The notes under the pieces were generated by a model, which saw nothing but the letters and a program-made list of their open reading frames with translations, was not told the DNA's origin and searched no databases. From contig JAGFNK010000459.1 of NCBI GenBank assembly GCA_025769875.1, positions 1 to 41,262 of the forward strand: a DNA stretch of 41,262 nt, given 5' to 3'. Below are positions 1 through 8,148 of this stretch, one piece after another (within the stretch, counting starts at the first letter, position 1; every line of letters begins with the position of its first letter). The stretch is from Russula earlei. Its lineage: Eukaryota; Basidiomycota; Agaricomycetes; Russulales; Russulaceae. The translations under genes and the position numbers were made by a program.

Positions 1-899
1 GATCTTTCTATGGTAAAGTGATCGTTATTGATCTCTGTTGCGGTTGACCAGTTGAGTTGTACTGCCTGGTTATTGACAGTACCTGTAAAAGAAGTTACAC
101 TAACCGGCAGGTTAGCCGCAAGATCCAGGGCTTTGATCACGATATTGTCAATCAGCATCGTCATATTGCCTGCGCTTGAAGTCATCCGTATGTTTTTAAT
201 ATCAGTTGCGGCGGTTTTAGCCACTATTGAATCAAATATGATTGTATTGCCTACCCATACAGCTCCCTGGTCATCGCCTATTGTTTTGGCGTTTCCGTCC
301 GGGGCTGTGTAGGTAAAGGTGCTGCCGGAGTTATTGACAACCCAGGTGATATGTTGCTGACCGGTAAAGAAGGCCAGGCTATTGGCGCCGGGACTGATGC
401 GCCTTACATAGAAACTATTGACGCCTGCGGTTGCAGAAGTAGCCAGGGCAAACTGGGAATGAACAAATGCGTTGCTTAGGGTGCCTGCTGTTGTGGAAGA
501 GAACCCTGTGGTACTTGTGCTGCCGGAGCCTGCTTCAAAAGAAGCGGCTGCATTGGAACCATTTACCATATTGGTTATTTCCAGGTCGAATTCGAACTGC
601 ATTACTTTGGGCGTATTGCTAAAAACAGTAGAACGTGTGATGCTTAATGACGGCGCTGCTGTTGTGGCTGACCTGTCGATGCTGAGCCTGTTGTTTGTGA
701 TAGATACAATGGGTGCTGTTTGCCCCGATGACACCAGGCTATTGGCATACCCATTGAATTGCCCTATACCGGGTGCATTTGCATTAATATAGTCAGATAT
801 AAGAGAAGAACTATTAAAGTTTTGAGAGAAGATGGTTAATTGTGCCTGTGTTGATACAGATATCATCAATAATAATAATCCAGGTAGCATTGCTTTCAT
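1..899 (-). CDS. Secreted protein, probable T9SS substrate (3' end beyond window)
   Basis: An open frame runs without a stop from an ATG at 899 to the window edge (299 codons). It begins with a Sec signal peptide (KAMLPGLLLLMISVSTQAQ, cleavage likely after TQA), followed by a Ser/Thr/Asn-rich beta-type region. The last visible residues resemble the stretch that precedes type IX secretion sorting domains in Bacteroidota (VQLNWSTATEINNDHFTIER), so a C-terminal sorting domain is expected just outside the window; this is inference. The product is likely exported to the cell surface or medium. I do not recognise the main domain. It lies 84 bases downstream of the DUF4430 gene on the same strand, so it may belong to the cobalamin-riboswitch transcript. 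Confidence 0.8.
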   Translation of the reverse strand, partial: MKAMLPGLLLLMISVSTQAQLTIFSQNFNSSSLISDYINANAPGIGQFNGYANSLVSSGQTAPIVSITNNRLSIDRSATTAAPSLSITRSTVFSNTPKVMQFEFDLEITNMVNGSNAAASFEAGSGSTSTTGFSSTTAGTLSNAFVHSQFALATSATAGVNSFYVRRISPGANSLAFFTGQQHITWVVNNSGSTFTYTAPDGNAKTIGDDQGAVWVGNTIIFDSIVAKTAATDIKNIRMTSSAGNMTMLIDNIVIKALDLAANLPVSVTSFTGTVNNQAVQLNWSTATEINNDHFTIER

Positions 900-983
900 G
901 ATCATTCGGGGGTAAATGATTTAAATTATAGATAAAAACTATCCTGCTGCTGTATAGCAACAGCAGGATAGGGTTGAGACGGC

Positions 984-1379
984 TTATTGAACAAAAGCCA
1001 GCCTGCGTGCGTGCTTGGCTTTTAAAGCCTTGCTTGCTGTTTCCGGTACGAACTGGATGTAGCTGAATTCTACTTCATCTCCATCTGAAATGGTTGTGTA
1101 GTCAATACCATTTTCAGCCTCAGAATCGTTCACTAAGAATTCCCAGAAGAAATAAGGTGATTGTGCGGCATTGAAACTGTCGAATGTGCCGTTGATCATG
1201 TTTACAAGATAGCCAAGGCTATCATCTGTGCCGAAATACTCCAGCGTGTACGTGAATTCGGTAACAGGACTGCTTAATGAATTGTAAGCAGCTTCTAATA
1301 CGTCGCGGCCTGTCATGCCGCTGAACCAGGTGAGGCCCGTGATTGAGGGCCCTCCGGTGATGCTTAATGAAACACTCAT
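984..1379 (-). CDS. DUF4430 (transcobalamin C-terminal-like) domain protein
   Basis: This 131-residue protein matches the DUF4430 pattern known from the C-terminal domain of transcobalamin and from Bacteroidota B12-regulated loci: a GRDVLEAAYNSL helix, a central strand with GYLVNMINGTF, then FFWEFLVND and a closing SDGDEVEFSYIQF strand. A role in binding cobamides at the cell surface is suggested by family and by the riboswitch-controlled neighbour 50 bases upstream. Oddly, no signal peptide or lipobox is visible from the only ATG, and an A-run of eight precedes the start. The protein may therefore act inside the cell, use another export route, or have a mis-called 5' end. Family call fairly sure; function inferred. 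Confidence 0.75.
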   Translation of the reverse strand: MSVSLSITGGPSITGLTWFSGMTGRDVLEAAYNSLSSPVTEFTYTLEYFGTDDSLGYLVNMINGTFDSFNAAQSPYFFWEFLVNDSEAENGIDYTTISDGDEVEFSYIQFVPETASKALKAKHARRLAFVQ

Positions 1380-1429
1380 AGTTTTGTTTTTTTTAAGTGA
1401 AAAAATGAGGTGAAGTAGTTGGGCGGGGG

Positions 1430-2722
1430 TTAATGAAATACAGGCATAGCGGGGAAATATATATGCTGATAGCTCACTGTTTTCTTCAGCGTGCCTGTAA
1501 GGGGGTCGATGAATAAGAGATCGTTATATTGTGTATTCAGTCCATACCCGGGACTTCCTATTACTGTTGCAATCAGTTGTTTGCTGGCAGGATCGTAACC
1601 GATGCCTTTACCATAGAATACTTTATCTGATGCGATGGTATAGAATGGGGCACTGGTAGATTGCGGGTATTTATAAATGTTTACGCCACTTTTGATAAAT
1701 ACCGCATTCTCTGTGGTGGAAGCAGTAATGCCGGTGGATTGCCATGGTGAACTGGCTTTAATAGTATAGGCTAGCTGTGTTTGCTGTACATCCAGTGTGG
1801 CCGGGTTGATCTTTACAATATATCCTGTACTGGTTGCACACCATACATTGCCATCTGGCGTAACAGCAAAGCCTACCACTACTTTGGGAATGCTTTGTGC
1901 AATAGTATAATCTGCTATATTTAAGATAGTAGCGCCGCTGGTGGTAATGGCAAAAATGTAATTGCCGGCTTTTACAATATCACCTACCTGCCCGGTAATG
2001 CCTGGTATTACGGTTCCGGTGGTCATGGTAGTGAGATTCAATGGATAGATGCCATTAGAAGCGGTTAACAAAGCATGTATACTGTCTATACCTGCAAAAG
2101 CCAGCCAGTTGCCGGTAGCTGTACGTGCTGTTTCTTTAAGGGAGTAGGCATCGGTCGCTACCAGGGGGCCATTCACTTTATTAACCAGGTAGAGCTTGCC
2201 ATTGTATACAGTGCCATACTGCAGGTTAGAACTGTTGCTGCCAATATTGTTGGCGGGGTTTACTGTTTTATAGATATTCTGCTCTATGGTATCTGCACCA
2301 TAGCGATAAAAATTAACGCTGCTGGGTTCTGTACCAAACCAACCTTCATTGGCTATGAAGAAGCCATTCTCATATTTGCCGTATACATGTACCTGGTAAG
2401 TAACGGATGCTTGTCCGCTTACGTTCTGTAAAGTATACGTGGCTGTATGATCGCCCCTTTGCAGCGCTACAAAACGGAAAGTAGAATCAGTGGTTTGCTT
2501 TACGCCATCTATCAGCCAGGTACCGGTAGCGCTTTCTTTGCTGGTGGTGATGGGATGCAGGAAGAGTGTGTCGCCAATGGTGAGGGTATCTTTATTACCG
2601 GCGATGCCTGAAGTAATGATCTGTGGTATTGCGGGCGGTTGTATGCCACCGTCTTTTTTACAGGAACTGATGATGGCTACGAAACTAAATGTTGCTAAAA
2701 GGAGCTTGTTGTTGATCTTCAT
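1430..2722 (-). CDS. BtuG-like beta-propeller surface lipoprotein (DUF5074/YncE-like)
   Basis: The chosen start is MKINNKLLL (430 residues) because it opens a lipoprotein signal ending in the lipobox IISSC; the frame extends 46 codons further upstream into the riboswitch leader, which is not plausible coding. After the lipid anchor comes an Ig/PKD-like domain (about residues 30-110), then a long region of repeated beta-propeller blades with a FFIANEGWFGTEPSSVNFY opening typical of DUF5074 proteins. In Bacteroides, BtuG lipoproteins of this type bind cobalamin on the outer surface and pass it to the TonB-dependent receptor BtuB. The gene lies directly downstream of a cobalamin riboswitch, which supports B12 capture. 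No btuB is visible in the window. Function is inferred from fold and regulation. Confidence 0.75.
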   Translation of the reverse strand: MKINNKLLLATFSFVAIISSCKKDGGIQPPAIPQIITSGIAGNKDTLTIGDTLFLHPITTSKESATGTWLIDGVKQTTDSTFRFVALQRGDHTATYTLQNVSGQASVTYQVHVYGKYENGFFIANEGWFGTEPSSVNFYRYGADTIEQNIYKTVNPANNIGSNSSNLQYGTVYNGKLYLVNKVNGPLVATDAYSLKETARTATGNWLAFAGIDSIHALLTASNGIYPLNLTTMTTGTVIPGITGQVGDIVKAGNYIFAITTSGATILNIADYTIAQSIPKVVVGFAVTPDGNVWCATSTGYIVKINPATLDVQQTQLAYTIKASSPWQSTGITASTTENAVFIKSGVNIYKYPQSTSAPFYTIASDKVFYGKGIGYDPASKQLIATVIGSPGYGLNTQYNDLLFIDPLTGTLKKTVSYQHIYFPAMPVFH

Positions 2723-2865
2723 GAGTGCTTTGCGATATGAATAAATAATAGAATGCCTATGCGATTCACATCGTAAACGGGAGAATACCAGAGTCGGTTT
2801 GACGGAGTAAGCCAGAAAAAAAGGAAGCCATAACCCACTTTGTTTTTCTTCCGAAAACAATTAAG

Positions 2866-3053
2866 TGAAACATGCTTGTGGGCAGGTCTTCTGGCTTGCC
2901 TTTCCCGGCGGCCTTCCCATTCCGTTGGAACAGTGGCGTGCAGATGACGGGAGAATGATGCATCCGAATGGTGCAACAGGCTTACAGCTACGGAGATAGC
3001 CCCGGATTTACACCGGGTTCCCTTTTAATCATTCGCCTTTGCGGGGCGTATGA
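2866..3053 (-). ncRNA. Cobalamin riboswitch ahead of btuG-like gene
   Basis: Read on the minus strand, the leader carries the conserved cobalamin-aptamer elements in order: GGGAACCCGGTGTAAATCCGG and the following CCGTAGCTGTAA, a CCACTG segment, GGGAAGG, and the B12 box AGCCAGAAGACCTGCC at 2881-2896 (one mismatch to consensus). It lies 143 bases upstream of the lipoprotein start and would switch the B12-uptake genes off when cobalamin is plentiful. Boundaries are approximate. No obvious intrinsic terminator is seen, so control is probably translational. Confidence 0.93.
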
Positions 3054-3066
3054 ACCTAAAGCGGGG

Positions 3067-3094
3067 CAAATGTAGGGAAAAGAGTTGGTTACAA
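3067..3094 (-). promoter_or_regulatory. Promoter of the riboswitch-btuG transcript
   Basis: On the minus strand a perfect Bacteroidota -7 box TACATTTG (3067-3074) has a TTG at 3092-3094, 17 bases upstream, near the expected -33 position. Transcription would start near 3060, right at the aptamer's 5' end. The -33 element overlaps the repeat behind metE. Confidence 0.55.
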
Positions 3095-3172
3095 GTTCCA
3101 GGTAACTGGTTTCAAGTTACTGGTTCCAGGTTACCAGTTGCCGGTAACCTGAAACTGGTAACTGGTAACTTT
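3085..3172. repeat. Imperfect repeat cluster (ggtaactggt-type units) behind metE
   Basis: This stretch holds at least six degenerate copies of a unit like GGTAACTGGT/ACCAGTTACC in both orientations. A perfect nine-base stem, CAGGTTACC/GGTAACCTG, surrounds a short loop near 3128-3152, with further imperfect pairing outside it. It begins directly at the metE stop codon and could fold as a 3' end structure for the metE mRNA. It looks like a simple intergenic repeat, not CRISPR, since there are no unique spacers. Confidence 0.6.
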
Positions 3173-5497
3173 TTATGTTGTAACGGTAATGGCTTGCCTG
3201 AGCTCTTTGGCGGCGGCTACCATTTCTATCAAAGCGGTTTTGGTTTCATCCCATCCACGGGTTTTTAGTCCGCAATCGGGGTTTACCCACAACTGTTCTT
3301 TGGGAACAACGGCCCGGGCTTTTTCCATGAGCGCTACCATTTCTGTGGCAGAGGGCACACGGGGGGAATGGATATCATATACACCTGGCCCGATCTCGTT
3401 GGGGTATTTGAATGCAGCAAAGGCATCCAGCAATTCCATTTGTGAGCGGGAGGTTTCAATGGTGATCACATCTGCATCCATATCAGCAATGTTTTGAATG
3501 ATGTCATTAAACTCGGAGTAACACATGTGTGTATGGATCTGTGTATCGTCCTGCACACCACTGGCGGAGATACGGAAGGCACGAACGGCCCAGTGTAAAT
3601 ACTGTTGCCAGTTCTCCCTGCGTAAAGGCAGGCCTTCCCTGATAGCAGGTTCATCGATCTGTATAACCCGGATACCTGCTTTCTCAAGATCAACCACTTC
3701 ATCACGTATGGCGAAGGCGATCTGTGTACAGGTTTCACTGCGTGGCTGATCGTTACGCACAAAGCTCCATTGCAGAATGGTTACCGGGCCTGTGAGCATT
3801 CCCTTCATCCATTTCTTTGTAAGCGATTGCGCATAGCTGCTCCATTCAACCGTCATGGGAGTGGGGCGATACACATCTCCATAAATAATGGGTGGCTTTA
3901 CACAACGACTGCCATAGCTCTGTACCCATCCATTTTCTGTGAATACAAACCCGGCTAATTGTTCTCCAAAATATTCCACCATATCATTACGCTCAAACTC
4001 TCCATGCACCAGCACATCCAGCCCTATCTCTTCCTGCCAGCGAACGGCTTTTTCTGTTTCTGCTTTTAAGAGGTCGTTATATGCTGCATCTGTAAGCTCT
4101 CCCTTCTTCCATTTGGCACGCCAGCTACGCACTTCTTTGGTTTGCGGAAAGGAGCCTATGGTAGTGGTGGGATACAAAGGGAGGCCTAACGCTTTGTGTT
4201 GTTTTTGTTGGCGGATGTTAAAGGCGCTTAATCTTTGATCATCACTGGCGGCAATATTGGCTACGCGTTGTTTAACGGCCGGGTGATGGATCAATGTTGA
4301 AGTGGCGCGGTTGTTAATACAGTTGGTATTAGCCAGCCATTGCTGTTGCAATACACTGTTATTTTCACCATTAGCCAGTTGTTTCAGGATCACTACTTCC
4401 TGCAGTTTCTGTTTGGCAAAAGCCAGCCATTGCTTTATTTCTGCGGTTAATACTTTTTCATTGGTTTCATTATCCAGGTCGCAGGGCGTATGTAATAAGG
4501 AGCAGGAGGGGGCAATCCATACTCTTTCTTTACCTATTGTATCAATGGCTTTTTGGATGGCTGCGAGTGATTGTTTGAAATCATTCTTCCAGATATTCCT
4601 GCCATCTACTATACCGAGTGATAAGTGTGTTTTGGATTTTACAAACTCCGTAGCCAGTATATCGTTGAGTTGTGAAGGACAACGAACCAGGTCGAGGTGT
4701 ATGGTGTGTACCGGTAAGCTCAATACGGTTGGCAGGTTGGTGCCATAGCATTCAAAATAGCTGGACAGGATGATATGCAGTTGAGGGAAGGCGGTCTTTA
4801 TTTTCCTGTACACGTTGTTAAACACTTCCAGCTCGACGCCTGAAAGGTTTAATGCGAGGCAGGGTTCATCAAGCTGGATGAAGTAGGCGCCATTCGCATC
4901 CAATTGTTTTAATACTTCCAGGTATACAGGGAGCACGTTGTTGATGAGCCCGAGCCTGTTAAAGCCTTCTTCTTTTTCTTTTCCGAGCAGCAGGAAGGAG
5001 ATAGGCCCGAGGAGTACGGGTTTTGCCTGTATTCCTTCTTTTTTAGCTTCCATAAATTCATTGATCACTTTGTTATGGAAGAAGGAGAATTTTTGAGCGG
5101 CACGGAATTCAGGAACGATATAATGGTAGTTGGTATCGAACCACTTTGTCATTTCCATAGCGGTAACATCTAACCCATCCTGCTGGTAACCTCTTGCCAT
5201 GGCAAAGGACAAGTCGATAGGGTTTAGTTTTTTCTCTTCTACCAGTTGATGATAGCGTTCGGGAATAGCGCCTACCATCAGGCAGGTATCCAGCACGTGG
5301 TCGTAAAAAGAAAAGTCGTTACAGGGTATCCAGTTAATCCCTGCTTCTTTTTGCAGCTGCCAGTTAAAGGAGCGGATAGACCTGGCGGTTTGTTCTAACT
5401 GGTGAGCGGGGATCTTACCTGCCCAGTATTGTTCGCAGGCTTTCTTGAGCTCGCGGTGGTTCCCGATCCTTGGGTAACCGAGGTTGTGTGTTTGCAT
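3173..5497 (-). CDS. metE: Cobalamin-independent methionine synthase MetE
   Basis: A 774-residue protein close to the usual length of MetE (753 in E. coli). It transfers the methyl group of 5-methyltetrahydrofolate-polyglutamate to homocysteine, the last step of methionine synthesis, in the cytoplasm. The start MQTHNLGYPRIG is the family N-terminus; the frame extends 34 codons upstream into the leader with an unrelated hydrophobic stretch. The zinc ligands are all present: H657 and C659 (IHTHMCYSE), E681 (ITIETSRS) and C742 (NPDCGLKTRG), each offset by exactly 16 from the E. coli residues. A cobalamin riboswitch upstream means expression is probably limited to B12 shortage, which implies a B12-dependent MetH elsewhere in the genome. 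Confidence 0.97.
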   Translation of the reverse strand: MQTHNLGYPRIGNHRELKKACEQYWAGKIPAHQLEQTARSIRSFNWQLQKEAGINWIPCNDFSFYDHVLDTCLMVGAIPERYHQLVEEKKLNPIDLSFAMARGYQQDGLDVTAMEMTKWFDTNYHYIVPEFRAAQKFSFFHNKVINEFMEAKKEGIQAKPVLLGPISFLLLGKEKEEGFNRLGLINNVLPVYLEVLKQLDANGAYFIQLDEPCLALNLSGVELEVFNNVYRKIKTAFPQLHIILSSYFECYGTNLPTVLSLPVHTIHLDLVRCPSQLNDILATEFVKSKTHLSLGIVDGRNIWKNDFKQSLAAIQKAIDTIGKERVWIAPSCSLLHTPCDLDNETNEKVLTAEIKQWLAFAKQKLQEVVILKQLANGENNSVLQQQWLANTNCINNRATSTLIHHPAVKQRVANIAASDDQRLSAFNIRQQKQHKALGLPLYPTTTIGSFPQTKEVRSWRAKWKKGELTDAAYNDLLKAETEKAVRWQEEIGLDVLVHGEFERNDMVEYFGEQLAGFVFTENGWVQSYGSRCVKPPIIYGDVYRPTPMTVEWSSYAQSLTKKWMKGMLTGPVTILQWSFVRNDQPRSETCTQIAFAIRDEVVDLEKAGIRVIQIDEPAIREGLPLRRENWQQYLHWAVRAFRISASGVQDDTQIHTHMCYSEFNDIIQNIADMDADVITIETSRSQMELLDAFAAFKYPNEIGPGVYDIHSPRVPSATEMVALMEKARAVVPKEQLWVNPDCGLKTRGWDETKTALIEMVAAAKELRQAITVTT

Positions 5498-5651
5498 TCT
5501 TTTTTGTTTGATCGTGAAACAATAAAATATTGCCGTTGCAAACAGCACAGCTAAACACAATAACGGGAAGGCGGGAATGAATGGACATAAGTTGTCCATG
5601 AAGAAAGATCAATGCCCGACTTGCTTTATATCGTGAAAGCTATGTCATTAA

Positions 5652-5832
5652 GATATAGGCAAGTCTCCTGGCTTGTAACGTTTTTGTCTCCTTCTCATGG
5701 CGCCGCAGGCGCCACAATGGATATGATCGACAAAAACCTGGTGGTGTTACTTACAGTTGCACGTCAGCCCGTGATTTACACACGGTTCCTTATTAATTCC
5801 GGTTAAAGAAACCCATACCTGATTGAATGTTA
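5652..5832 (-). ncRNA. Cobalamin riboswitch controlling metE
   Basis: The minus strand shows GGAACCGTGTGTAAATCACGG (aptamer core), GCAACTGTAA, a GC-rich variable hairpin around 5699-5715, GAGAAGGAGAC, and the B12 box AGCCAGGAGACTTGCC at 5658-5673 (one mismatch to consensus). It lies about 155 bases upstream of the metE start. Cobalamin riboswitches in front of metE are well known: B12 binding turns off the B12-independent enzyme. Boundaries are approximate. A near-consensus -7 box TATATTTA (minus strand, 5848-5855) sits just upstream. Confidence 0.93.
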
Positions 5833-5877
5833 TGCAAAGAGCGGGGGTAAATATAGTGTATTTTCGTTGGTGCCAGC

Positions 5878-6258
5878 ATGGTATATAAAACAACACATAC
5901 ACGCCTTAACTACCTGATCGCTGCTGTCTGGCTTGTCAACGGGCTTTTCTGCAAAGTATTGAACCTGGTTCCCCGGCACCAGGCAATTGTTGCAAGAGTT
6001 ATGGGAATGGATCATCCACGGTCTCTTACTATCCTTATCGGGCTTGCCGAAACTGTAATGGCTATATGGATCCTGAGTGGTGTATGGCCGAGGTTGAATG
6101 TTCTTATACAGATCCTTGTCATTGCCATCATGAACAGCCTAGAGTTCTTTCTTGCACCTGATCTTTTGTTATGGGGGAGATGGAATGCTCTTTTTGCTTT
6201 TATATTCCTGTTTTTTATTTATTATAATAGGTACTATCTCCATAAAAAAGCACAATAG
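5878..6258 (+). CDS. DoxX-like family membrane protein
   Basis: A 126-residue protein with four predicted membrane helices (about residues 11-28, 47-67, 74-93 and 100-118) and the DoxX-like layout seen in AAVWLVNGLFCKVLNLVPRHQ and ILIGLAETVMAIWILSG. The biochemical role of DoxX-like proteins is not settled. It is the first gene of a compact four-gene plus-strand cluster; the next start is 10 bases beyond its stop. It is divergent from the metE leader, with a near -7 box TATTTTCG at 5859-5866, only a few bases upstream of the ATG. Confidence 0.8.
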   Translation: MVYKTTHTRLNYLIAAVWLVNGLFCKVLNLVPRHQAIVARVMGMDHPRSLTILIGLAETVMAIWILSGVWPRLNVLIQILVIAIMNSLEFFLAPDLLLWGRWNALFAFIFLFFIYYNRYYLHKKAQ

Positions 6259-6268
6259 GCATAATAAT

Positions 6269-7012
6269 ATGTTTTCATTTTTAAAAGATCATCCTTTTGC
6301 TGTTGAGGCCTTCTTTGAATCATCACTGGTATTCACTTTTGCCGTGCCCAAGGAACAAATCAAGTCATTGATACCCGAATGTTTAACACTGGATACATTT
6401 AATGATCAATGGGCTTTTATTGCGGTTGCCATGGTTCAAACAAAAGGGTTACGGCCCAAAGGCTTCCCTTCATTTATGGGGAGCAATTTTTTTCTTATTG
6501 GCTACCGCGTATTCGTCCGGTATACCAATAACAAAGGAAAAAGCCTGAGAGGGTTGTACATCCTCCAATCGGAAACAGACAAGAAGAAAATGGAGTTCTT
6601 CGGAAACATTTTCACTCATTACAATTACACTACTACGGATATCCGTCGCGTACAGCAGAAGCATATAACAGAGATCAGTTCCATTAAGTCCGGCTTCAAC
6701 GTTCAAATAGAGAACACCGGAAGTGACAGTATTTCTTTGCCGCCTGGTTCACCATTCTCAGATTGGAAAGAAGCCAGACGATTTGCCGGACCATTGCCAT
6801 TTACTTTTACCTATAACAGTGCGAATAAAGAAGTGTTGATTATAGAAGGCGTGAGGGAAAACTGGAAACCAATGCCCGTTAGGGTTTTAAACTATCAATT
6901 TTCATTCTTAGACAACCTGCACCTGACTGAAGTAAAACTGGCAAATACGTTTGTTATACGGGAAATTCCTTACTATTGGAAAAAAGGCAGGATAGAACTA
7001 TGGGCACAATAA
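6269..7012 (+). CDS. DUF2071 family protein (acetoacetate decarboxylase-like fold)
   Basis: The 247-residue product from MFSFLKDHPF matches DUF2071 (YqjF type): FFESSLVFTFAVPKEQIKSL, then LTLDTFNDQWAFIAVAM, a GLRPKGFPSF motif and the barrel-like C-terminal half. These proteins belong to the acetoacetate decarboxylase-like superfamily, but no activity is established for this branch. The frame opens 39 codons earlier inside the DoxX gene; the start 10 bases after the DoxX stop is preferred. The stop overlaps the next gene by 13 bases, indicating translational coupling. Confidence 0.85.
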   Translation: MFSFLKDHPFAVEAFFESSLVFTFAVPKEQIKSLIPECLTLDTFNDQWAFIAVAMVQTKGLRPKGFPSFMGSNFFLIGYRVFVRYTNNKGKSLRGLYILQSETDKKKMEFFGNIFTHYNYTTTDIRRVQQKHITEISSIKSGFNVQIENTGSDSISLPPGSPFSDWKEARRFAGPLPFTFTYNSANKEVLIIEGVRENWKPMPVRVLNYQFSFLDNLHLTEVKLANTFVIREIPYYWKKGRIELWAQ

Positions 7013-7770
7013 GGCAGCCATTCCAGGGAATAGGACACATCATCCGGTTTAACTGGCATTTCTATTGTTTATCATTGGCACTGGTAATCATTTTGCTGTT
7101 GGTTGAGCAAAATATGAATGACGCATTTCATTGGGTATCTTTTGTCTTGCTATGGCTTATTGTTGGTGCTACTTTCATTTCATTGATCGTTTCCTGTTAT
7201 GTCTATGATTTCTCCAGTCTATATCAACTTACCTGGTTGAGTGAATTGCTATTCAGCAGTAAGACTACTATTGTAAACATTACTGCGGGCTTTGATGAAA
7301 CAAGTCAATTGTTGAAAGCAAAATTCCCTAATGCGGAATTATTGGTATTTGACTTTTATGATGCCACAAAACATACGGAGGTGTCCATTAAAAGAGCGAG
7401 GAAAGCGTATCCTGCTTTTCGAGGTACGCAGCAGGTAAATACCAATCATCTGCCGTTGCAGGATGGTTGTGCAGACAATATATTCGCCATCCTTTCAGCA
7501 CATGAAATAAGAAATGATGATGAACGGCTTTCTTTTTTTAAAGAACTGAGGAGATCGTTACAGCCGGGAGGAAAGATAGTTATAACTGAACATTTAAGAG
7601 ATGCTGCCAATTTCTTCGCTTATAATATTGGATTCTTTCATTTTCATTCAAAAGCAACCTGGTACAGCACCTTTCGTCTTGCAGGACTCCAGGTAGTGAA
7701 TGAAATAAAGATCACCCCCATTTATTACCACTTTTATTCTTTCGCAATATGGAACTGCATCTTAAGATAA
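7000..7770 (+). CDS. Membrane-anchored class I SAM-dependent methyltransferase
   Basis: From MGTIRQPF the protein has 256 residues. Two membrane helices lie near residues 20-40 and 47-67, followed by a class I methyltransferase domain: a degenerate glycine loop (TTIVNITAGFDETSQL), an acidic end of strand 2 (ELLVFDFYD), the PLQDGCADNIFAILSAHEI region and the LQPGGKIVITEH strand. The substrate is unknown; the anchor suggests a lipid, quinone or membrane-associated substrate. ATG 7000 overlaps the DUF2071 stop and has AGGAT a few bases upstream; an alternative ATG lies at 6976. The 3' end overlaps the next gene by 22 bases. Confidence 0.75.
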   Translation: MGTIRQPFQGIGHIIRFNWHFYCLSLALVIILLLVEQNMNDAFHWVSFVLLWLIVGATFISLIVSCYVYDFSSLYQLTWLSELLFSSKTTIVNITAGFDETSQLLKAKFPNAELLVFDFYDATKHTEVSIKRARKAYPAFRGTQQVNTNHLPLQDGCADNIFAILSAHEIRNDDERLSFFKELRRSLQPGGKIVITEHLRDAANFFAYNIGFFHFHSKATWYSTFRLAGLQVVNEIKITPIYYHFYSFAIWNCILR

Positions 7771-8144
7771 CCGGTGTACTGCTGATCCTTCTGGCATTTA
7801 TTCATATTATATTCCCGAGATACTTTGACTGGAAGCAGGAGCTAAGTTCGTTGAGTCTTATTAATAAACAGATGATGAGGGTGCATACTTTCTTTATTGC
7901 ACTTTCTGTATTCCTTATTGGCCTTCTTTGTGTAACATCTGCTACAGAACTAGGGACAACTGCGCTCGGTAAGAAGGTGTCATTTGGGTTGAGCCTTTTT
8001 TGGGCAACAAGGCTTTACTTTCAGTTCTTTGGTTATTCTTCTTTGTTATGGAAAGGAAAGACATTTGAAACAATAATGCATGTTGTGTTCTCCTTGCTAT
8101 GGGTATACTTTTCAGGGGTATTTTTCCTGGCGTATTACTATTGA
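7749..8144 (+). CDS. Four-helix integral membrane protein, unknown function
   Basis: A 131-residue, strongly hydrophobic protein with four likely membrane helices (about residues 5-22, 44-66, 78-96 and 106-129) and a conserved-looking FPRYFDWKQELSSLSLINKQMMRVHTFF split across the first loop and second helix. I do not recognise a characterised family. Its start lies inside the methyltransferase gene, so the two are translationally coupled. It ends four bases before the convergent bicupin gene. Confidence 0.75.
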   Translation: MELHLKITGVLLILLAFIHIIFPRYFDWKQELSSLSLINKQMMRVHTFFIALSVFLIGLLCVTSATELGTTALGKKVSFGLSLFWATRLYFQFFGYSSLLWKGKTFETIMHVVFSLLWVYFSGVFFLAYYY

Positions 8145-8148
8145 TGTA

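Noticed and set aside
2766..2976. Minus-strand ORFs across the leader of the btuG-like gene
   Set aside because: They lie inside the cobalamin riboswitch and encode no recognisable protein.
3085..3172. Possible CRISPR array
   Set aside because: Units are short and degenerate, occur in both orientations, and there are no unique spacers of constant length.
5498..5599. 34-codon N-terminal extension of MetE with a hydrophobic stretch
   Set aside because: MetE is cytoplasmic and the family N-terminus begins at MQTHNLGYPRIG; the extension is leader sequence.
5612..5806. Plus-strand 64-codon ORF
   Set aside because: It reads through the metE cobalamin riboswitch on the wrong strand; conserved aptamer elements explain the sequence.
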